From Serendipita indica DSM 11827 (taxonomy: Eukaryota; Basidiomycota; Agaricomycetes; Sebacinales; Serendipitaceae): DNA of 64,000 bases. The DNA lies in the NCBI GenBank assembly GCA_910890315.1, contig CAJVGD010000006.1, positions 1,550,001 through 1,614,000 of the forward strand. The letters run 5' to 3'. A program made the translations under genes and the position numbers. The notes below the pieces were generated by a model. That model saw nothing but the letters and a program-made list of their open reading frames with translations. It was not told the origin of the DNA and searched no databases. Positions 58,319 to 64,000 of the stretch are shown piece after piece. Each line of letters opens with the position of its first letter. Position 1 is the first letter of the stretch.

Positions 58319-60028
58319 ATGAATTTTTACAGAGACTGTGCTGGCGTATTGACGCGCCTCGCCGAGAAAAAGGGCTCAGTACAAAGTCTGATCAGCACGC
58401 TCCCTGAAAAGGATCGTAGACGGGGTGCCGCGCTCATTATCGAGACGTTAAAATGTATGCATCCTTATAATAGATCTATATCTGCATTGACACCATTCAG
58501 AAGACCACCCCGTGCTCCTTGAGATCATTCAGACTTCAGGAATTCTCCAACACGAGAAGAAGATTCTAAAGGACAGCAACCTCGTCTTACTGCTCGTGCA
58601 TGATCTCCTCCTGTCCAAGGGAGGGATTCAAGCTGCCGATGGTCCGATCAAGCAAGCCGTCTTGAAACACAAGACACGCCTCAGTGCCGAGCTCGTCAAA
58701 GTCAAAGTCAAACGCGGTGTGACAAAAGTTGAAGACCTCGCTGTGTCGACTGCTGGATCATCCGGTAATGGTCGACGATGGGTCCGTCTTAATACACTCA
58801 AGTCGAGTCAGGAGGATATCCTCCGTGCACTGGAAAAGGAAGGATTCACTTACGTGGATGGTGAACATGACCTCTCGGGCAAAGCCTTCATCCTTGACCG
58901 ACACATTCCGAACCTCGTTGCTATCGCACCGTCTGTTCGGATTCAAGAGTCGACCTTGTTCAATGAGGGAAAGTTGATTATACAGGACAAGGCATCATGC
59001 TTTCCGGCATTCGTCTTGGATCCACCTTCGAATCCGAACACTCACGTTATCGACGCGACAGCTGCTCCTGGAAACAAGACCTCGCATCTCAGGTCTGTAT
59101 TTAACTAAACCTTACACACTCGTCTGATTGATATCCAGCGCACTCATGCAAGGACGAGGCCGGATTACTGCCTTTGAACGAGACCGAAAGCGATTTCAGA
59201 CGCTGAAGACGATGCTGGAGCGTGCTGGTGCGAGCAACGTTATGCCAAAGAATCAAGATTTCTTGTCTGTGGACCCAAATGATGTCGAGTATGCCAATGT
59301 CACGCACATGTACGTTCATCTCCAACTCCACGAGTGATTACTGACGGAATGTTCAAGTCTACTCGACCCATCATGCTCCGGATCAGGAATCGTCAATCGA
59401 CTGGATCACTTGGTGCAAACAGGTGAGCTCTCTGTGTCGCTCACCGGAAGCGCACTCATCTGTAACAGAGAACGAAGGGGATAGTGAGACAGACAAGCGG
59501 CTCGAGAAGCTGGCATCGTTTCAATTAACCATGATCAGACACGCCATGAAATGTAAGAGTTTCGTCGAGACTCGAGTGGAAGCTCAATCATCATCTAGTT
59601 CCTTCCCTACGTCGCCTCGTGTACTCAACGTGTAGTATACATGCAAAGGAAAATGAGGAAGTAGTGATTCAAGCACTTGAGTGCGACGAAGCCATACAAG
59701 GGGGCTTTCTTCTGGAGGACAGAAGCAAGGTTATCCCCGCCTGGCCTCGGAGGGGTATGCTACCCGAAGGAATTGCCACAGCCTTTGGTAAGTCACGTAT
59801 AGGTCCCTTTGACTTACGTTGACATGTCGACCCATAGATCCGGGCTCGGTAATCAGGTGCTCTCCAGAGGACGGAACAAATGGTTTCTTCGTATCGTGCT
59901 TCATTCGCGACGGCACTGCCTCTGCACCAAGTAAGCGGAAAGCCGAGGCTATGTCAGAGGGCTCAGAAGACGAAGGTCCCAAAGAGCCAGTAGCAGCAAA
60001 GAAGAAGCGAAAGAAGCGAAAGGTCTAG
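58319..60028 (+). CDS. RCM1: 25S rRNA cytosine-C5 methyltransferase, RCM1/NSUN5
   Basis: SAM-dependent Nol1/Nop2/Sun-family enzyme that methylates a cytosine in large-subunit rRNA. The start MNFYRDCAGVLTRLAEKKGS is the usual NSUN5-type N-terminus. RRWVRLNTLKSS marks the pre-catalytic domain. The SAM site is VIDATAAPGNKTSHL (motif I), with AFERDRKRF next. The catalytic-loop motif is HILLDPSCSGSG (motif IV, the NSUN5 DPSCSGSG form). Motif VI is VYSTCSIHAKENE with the nucleophilic Cys. The substrate Cys residues are both present. The last segment GTNGFFVSCFIRD is typical, then a Lys-rich nucleolar tail (KKKRKKRKV). Introns of about 50 nt lie near 58455-58502, 59091-59140, 59311-59358, 59422-59468, 59553-59600 and 59788-59838. 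Confidence 0.94.
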
Positions 60029-60204
60029 TTCTTAGTTGGAGAGCCGTACTTAGGGAGCACTCGATTTGTAAGGGCAAGGAGATATATGTGAAGACACGAC
60101 GATATACATCTGGACTGCATCTATGAGCCATCCATCCAAGGTCGAGTCAAGCCGAGAGAGTAGAGGAGAGAGAAGAGAGACGAGAGAAAAGGCATAGAGG
60201 TGAA

Positions 60205-60234
60205 TCGGTTTCGGTTTCGGTTTTCGGTTTCGGA
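60205..60234. repeat. Short CGGTTT tandem repeat
   Basis: Four near-perfect CGGTTT units (one with an extra T) follow a purine-rich GAGA run (60150-60190), in the gap between two converging genes. It does not match the common fungal telomere repeat. Confidence 0.8.
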
Positions 60235-60416
60235 AAGGGGGTTTGAGGGCGAAGGGGAATGTGCTATGCTACAGTAATGTCAAGCCAAAGGGATCCGGAG
60301 TCGATAAAGAGGTCCCTTTGCAGGGGAATCGAAGAGGAACGAAATAGTGCGAATGTATATGTAATTCGTCGTCTGATCGTAAGGTCATGATGTGAATGTC
60401 GTTACGAGTGTGTCGC

Positions 60417-61267
60417 TTAGCAGCCAGGGCACTTGTGGGCTTCGCGGCTCTTCGCATCGGGCACCCAGGTCTTGCAGGCGGCGCAGAGACCACCGGTAGC
60501 GAGCTGGAAGTGCTCGAAGATGTGCTGCATGAGCGATGCCTCGGTCGGGAGGTGTGCAGTGCAGCCGTGGAAGTCGCAGGGGAGGGCCTGGCCGGAGCGC
60601 ACACTGCGCTTGGTTTCCATTGCACGACGGGCCTAAAAGAAACCGAGTAAGCAACTTGACCAGATTTCGGTGCGAAAAGAGTGACTTACAGCGACGACTG
60701 CGTACTGCTCGCGGCGCATGCTCTGGTGGAAGAAGTATGGGTCCTGTGCGCTCATCTGGGCAACGGGAGGCATGACCGCGGGCATGTCAGGGTCCTCCTC
60801 TGGGCATTGTCCACCGGGACCAGGGCACATATGGCGGTCCTTTGCACTCCAGTTCTCGAACCAGTTGGAGCAAACGGGGCAGCAGGTGCCACTCGAGGCA
60901 ATCTCGTGGAGGTGAAGTTCGATGACAAGATTGCCAAACGTGTTGAGGACGTTGGTGCATCCCTTTTGGCTGCAGGCGAGGACATTCTTGCGTGGCGAGG
61001 CGTTGTAGATGGCGACAGCGCGATTGTACTGGGAAAATAATGAGAAATCGCAACTCGAAGTTGTAGTCATAAGAAACCTACCGATTTCACATATTGCGCC
61101 TGGTCGCGGGTGAGAGCTTGGCCGGGCACGAATTGTGCGGGGGAAAGCATGTGTTGCTGCGCGTGCGAGACACGGCGAGGATAGTGGTCGAGGATTGCGT
61201 ACTTCTGCGAACCAGCGGGGGCACCAGGGTAGGCAGTGTAGGCAGGTGGAGGAGCGTAGTAGGCCAT
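60417..61267 (-). CDS. Protein of two identical-spacing Cys/His zinc modules, unknown family
   Basis: A predicted 246-residue protein from three exons (61082-61267, 60690-61028, 60417-60632), all phase 0. The N-terminus is Ala/Pro/Tyr-rich (MAYYAPPPAYTAYPGAPAGS). Module 1 (residues 81-130) and module 2 (194-243) follow the same pattern: C-x4-C-x16-H-x8-C-x2-C-x12-H-x-C-P-G. The ligands would be C81, C86, H103, C112, C115, H128, C130 and C194, C199, H216, C225, C228, H241, C243. The first four resemble a C2H2-like finger and the rest a CxxC/HxC unit. Outside the ligands the modules are diverged, so the duplication is old. A linker with PAVMPPVAQMSAQDPYFFHQ separates them. No known family name comes to mind. 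Possible nucleic-acid or protein binding is inference. Confidence 0.75.
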
Positions 61268-63443
61268 GTCGTCCGAGTTTTGAGTCGTGAAGGAGTAGTT
61301 GATACAGAAACGCTAAGGCTACAAGCGACGAGAGGAGGAGAGGAGAGGAGGAGAGGCTCGAAAGGCTGATGAACTCTGCAAGCCTTCGTCAGTGGTTTTA
61401 TAGTCACATATTTTGGATTGTCAGCCTTTGCAGAGGAACAATAGCGCGAAATTTGAATTGAACGGTCGGCGCCTGGTGATCGAAGACGAGCTTGCCTCAA
61501 CCTCCATTGCTGGACAAAGAAGGCAACTCCGGGAAAAAGTCTGATAAATTCACTATAGATACAATATGATTATAAGACTCTTTCTGCATGTTTTTAAGAC
61601 TACCGGACCTCATCCAAGTTCTCGGTCGACATTTCTGCAGTCCGACTGAATTGCTTGCCAGGTATCCTATTGTCCGCCACTCGTGGTAACACCCCCTGGA
61701 TTCACTTGCCACGCATTCACTTCAATTCGATCCCATTATCTCGCCACGTCTTTTCTCTAACGACAAAATATTCCCTCTTGAATACTCCGATTGTCGAACA
61801 ACAACCATTGTCCCACCGACGTAGCGCTTTCCTTTCCTGTTCAAGGGCCCTTGCCGCATATGGCACAGATATGGTTGGTTTCCTCTCCTCCTCGATCGAC
61901 ATATTCAATCTCTATTTCTTTCGCCAATCATGATGCCCGACGTCGGCCCAGCTACACCAAAGTGATACTCGTCGGTTAAAACCATGTATTCCCGTTCACA
62001 CTACCCCAAACTGCAACCACACCAGAGTCCTAGGCTCCTTTCCCTATATGATTCCAGCAATATGGTGCCGAAAATATGGTGCGCAGATCTCAGATTGATC
62101 CAATATCGGCTATGCCCCACCGCGGCGCGGTCTAGGGGACCCCATTGTCGCTTGCTAGCTGCACACTAATTCATATCACATACCGGCAAATCAGTCTCCT
62201 AACCCTTGCGAACGCCGACGCTTCCTGCCGTGCAATGCACCGCTGCCCGGAATGGCAACTCGAACCCACCCAATCGAATCAATTTGGCTTTGAATAGTAT
62301 ATGAACTATGGCAAACATAGCGGATAATAGCCCCTGCCATGTTATGGCGCGGATAATGGTCACTTCTATACTCGGGCCGGGTCAATGGTCCCTGTCGAGT
62401 ACCTCGAGTTGCTTTGTCCCATATTTGGTTTCGTTCCATGCGGTATTCACTCCCTTTTGTCGCACATGAAAGTCGGACGACCGACCCCCGTTACCTACTT
62501 CAAAGTCAAATTGAACAATGTTATTGTCTCGAGGAGCCTAATACAGACATTTATCAGCTAGTTCCTGACCAGGGCTCCGATTTATGGGCTAACCCTCGAT
62601 GGCAAATGTTCGTTTTTGAGTGATGTAACATCTCGCTAGTCTGGTATTACATGTGCATATAATTAATCGCTTGCTATGAGCCACACCCGTTGAGCCGGGA
62701 ATCAGTAGATGGAGCAACTCGCTACCCATTATATTCGCCACAATGTCTCGCGGGCATCCGCTCTCCAACCGTCCATACCATCTTTAGAGCCCTTGAGACG
62801 ATATATCACATTGATTTCTTTATGGGTATCTCCGAGTCGACTTTGTGGCAATGGCTAGTTAAGCGAGACCAGGAGTCTGTCGCGGCTGCAAGACACACGA
62901 TAACTGAGAGTCATATCTACGCAATCATCTATCTGGAGTATATATAACCAATCTAGCAGGTATAAACAGGTCATAACCTATTGTATATCGATGCCTAACG
63001 GCGGTGTTGGGTCAATTCTATTATCAATCTTCACAATATCCTTTGATAAAGCTCTTTAGTTGAAGTCCACATGTCCCCATGTCGGGTCCTGCGGACAATC
63101 AAAGGTCAGCCACGCGTTGTTTACCATAGATTGCGGGAACCTGATAGGATACAGTCTGATATGAAATAGTTTCGAATGTACAGATTGGTTCAAATCGTGA
63201 GGTGTATGAACCGGGCGCTTTGATGAGGGAGCCTGCCGGATATCTCTTCATAGCACTTCCTTCGAATCTTCAAACAGATCCCACAGGCTCCCAATCGAAA
63301 TTAAAATAATTGATGATGCGACGAATATCCACAAGACCGGCTTTGCGACGACGACGTTCATTGTTTGCCTCTCTGCAAGATATCTCGGGGAGCCCCATCC
63401 TCTATCAGCCACATCAGTATTAAGTCGCGACCGGTATCTACGC
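61268..63443. other. Long intergenic stretch, nothing convincing
   Basis: About 2.2 kb. The first few hundred bases should hold the promoter and leader of the zinc-module gene, including a GGAG-rich tract at 61325-61365. Short frames occur on both strands but lack protein-like composition or splice support. I saw no transposon ends or RNA genes. Confidence 0.45.
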
Positions 63444-64000
63444 ATGCATCAGAAGTTGCCGCGTATCCAACTGCCTGCATTTGACAAACGCTGCCGCCCC
63501 GCCTCAGTTTGGACATTCACTCCCATACGCAAAGAACCAGCCACCCCCATTCATAACTTCAATTTCAAAAGATCTCTCGGGGTGTCAGATTCACGCGTTT
63601 TCGCATCTGTACAGCGGACCAACTTCCACTCTCCGCCGGAACTCAAGCATGGGCGAAAGTCACTCGGACTATACAATGAGCATCCAATGCTATGCAAGAT
63701 GAGTGGTGACTTTGGCCTCGTGCTCTATGTTCGCCTTGATCAGATGCTGAGGGGACTCGAAGGAAAGACGCCCGACAACCAGAAGTGGCAAGTGAAACCC
63801 GATGAGCCCTGAACTGACTACACTCACCCAGACATCGCTACGTGTCAGAAGCGAAGAAAAACCGGGCACTCTCGGACCATTTTCTAGGATTCTGCGAGTC
63901 GTTATGTCGGCCTCTGGCTTGGTGCTGACAGCTGGCCGTCCTCACGACATATACCGAGTTACTCTCCTGAAGGAGTACTATCTCTTCATCAAGAAATCTC
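63444..64000 (+). CDS. Possible gene fragment running off the right edge
   Basis: An ATG at 63444 opens a frame of over 100 codons. If a 40-nt intron (GTGAAA donor, CTGAC branch, CACCCAG acceptor, about 63793-63832) is removed, the frame joins QKWQ to TSLRVRSEEKPGTLG and stays open to the window end (HDIYRVTLLKEYYLFIKKS). Support is only the open frame and the plausible intron. I recognise no domain, and a competing frame overlaps the first part. The real gene, if any, continues beyond the window. Confidence 0.3.

Noticed and set aside
62250-62300. tRNA-like T-arm (GGTTCGAG on the minus strand)
   Set aside because: The stem pairs poorly and no matching anticodon arm, D-arm or acceptor stem could be drawn.
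1-64000. CRISPR arrays, operon signals, rRNA, intact transposons or virus-like elements
   Set aside because: Looked for and not seen; the gene structure is that of a eukaryotic nuclear genome.

Overview
The window is nuclear DNA from a filamentous fungus, most likely a basidiomycete (Agaricomycete). Genes are dense and protein-coding. Nearly all are cut by short introns of about 45-60 nt, with GT-AG ends and a CTRAY-like branch site just before the acceptor. The gene set (dual hybrid histidine kinase, tuberin, CFIm68-type polyadenylation factor, YTH reader, RTA1 exporter, DBP5/NUP159, Arp2/3 subunits, cupredoxin) is typical of such fungi. A Rhizoctonia-like (Cantharellales) origin is my guess from style only. 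I saw no rRNA, CRISPR, convincing tRNA, intact transposon or virus-like element.

Layout. 1-7.8 kb: 3' part of a dual histidine kinase, then a UPF1-like SF1 helicase. 7.9-13.5 kb (minus): FG nucleoporin NUP159/NUP214. 14-18.5 kb (plus): RTA1-like exporter, thioredoxin-reductase-like FAD oxidoreductase, ARPC1. 18.5-21.2 kb: no convincing gene. 21.2-23.8 kb: YTH-domain m6A reader. 23.8-37.4 kb: a looser, accessory-looking stretch. It holds an amino-acid permease, a PXR1-like G-patch gene, an antisense broken piece of the permease, and a family of very small proteins that are little more than one double-stranded-RNA-binding domain (three intact genes, one broken copy). 37.4-43.1 kb (minus): secreted cupredoxin, mucin-like single-pass membrane protein, ARP3. 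43.4-49.9 kb (plus): SPT2 and tuberin (TSC2). 50-57.9 kb (minus): CFIm68-like RRM protein, a Pro/Met/Gly-rich unknown, DBP5, a secreted Cys-rich GPI-type protein, a YDJ1-like DnaJ. 58.3-60.0 kb (plus): RCM1/NSUN5 rRNA methyltransferase. 60.4-61.3 kb (minus): a protein made of two zinc-ligand modules with identical spacing. The last 2.7 kb is mostly empty, with one possible gene running off the right edge.

How the genes relate. mRNA metabolism and export recur (NUP159, DBP5, CFIm68, YTH, UPF1-like helicase). DBP5 and NUP159 are known direct partners, and ARP3 and ARPC1 belong to one complex. These are loose neighbourhoods, not operons. The parts I find most novel are the solo dsRNA-binding protein family with its tiny first exons, the twin zinc-module protein, and a DnaJ gene whose HPD motif is split across micro-exons.
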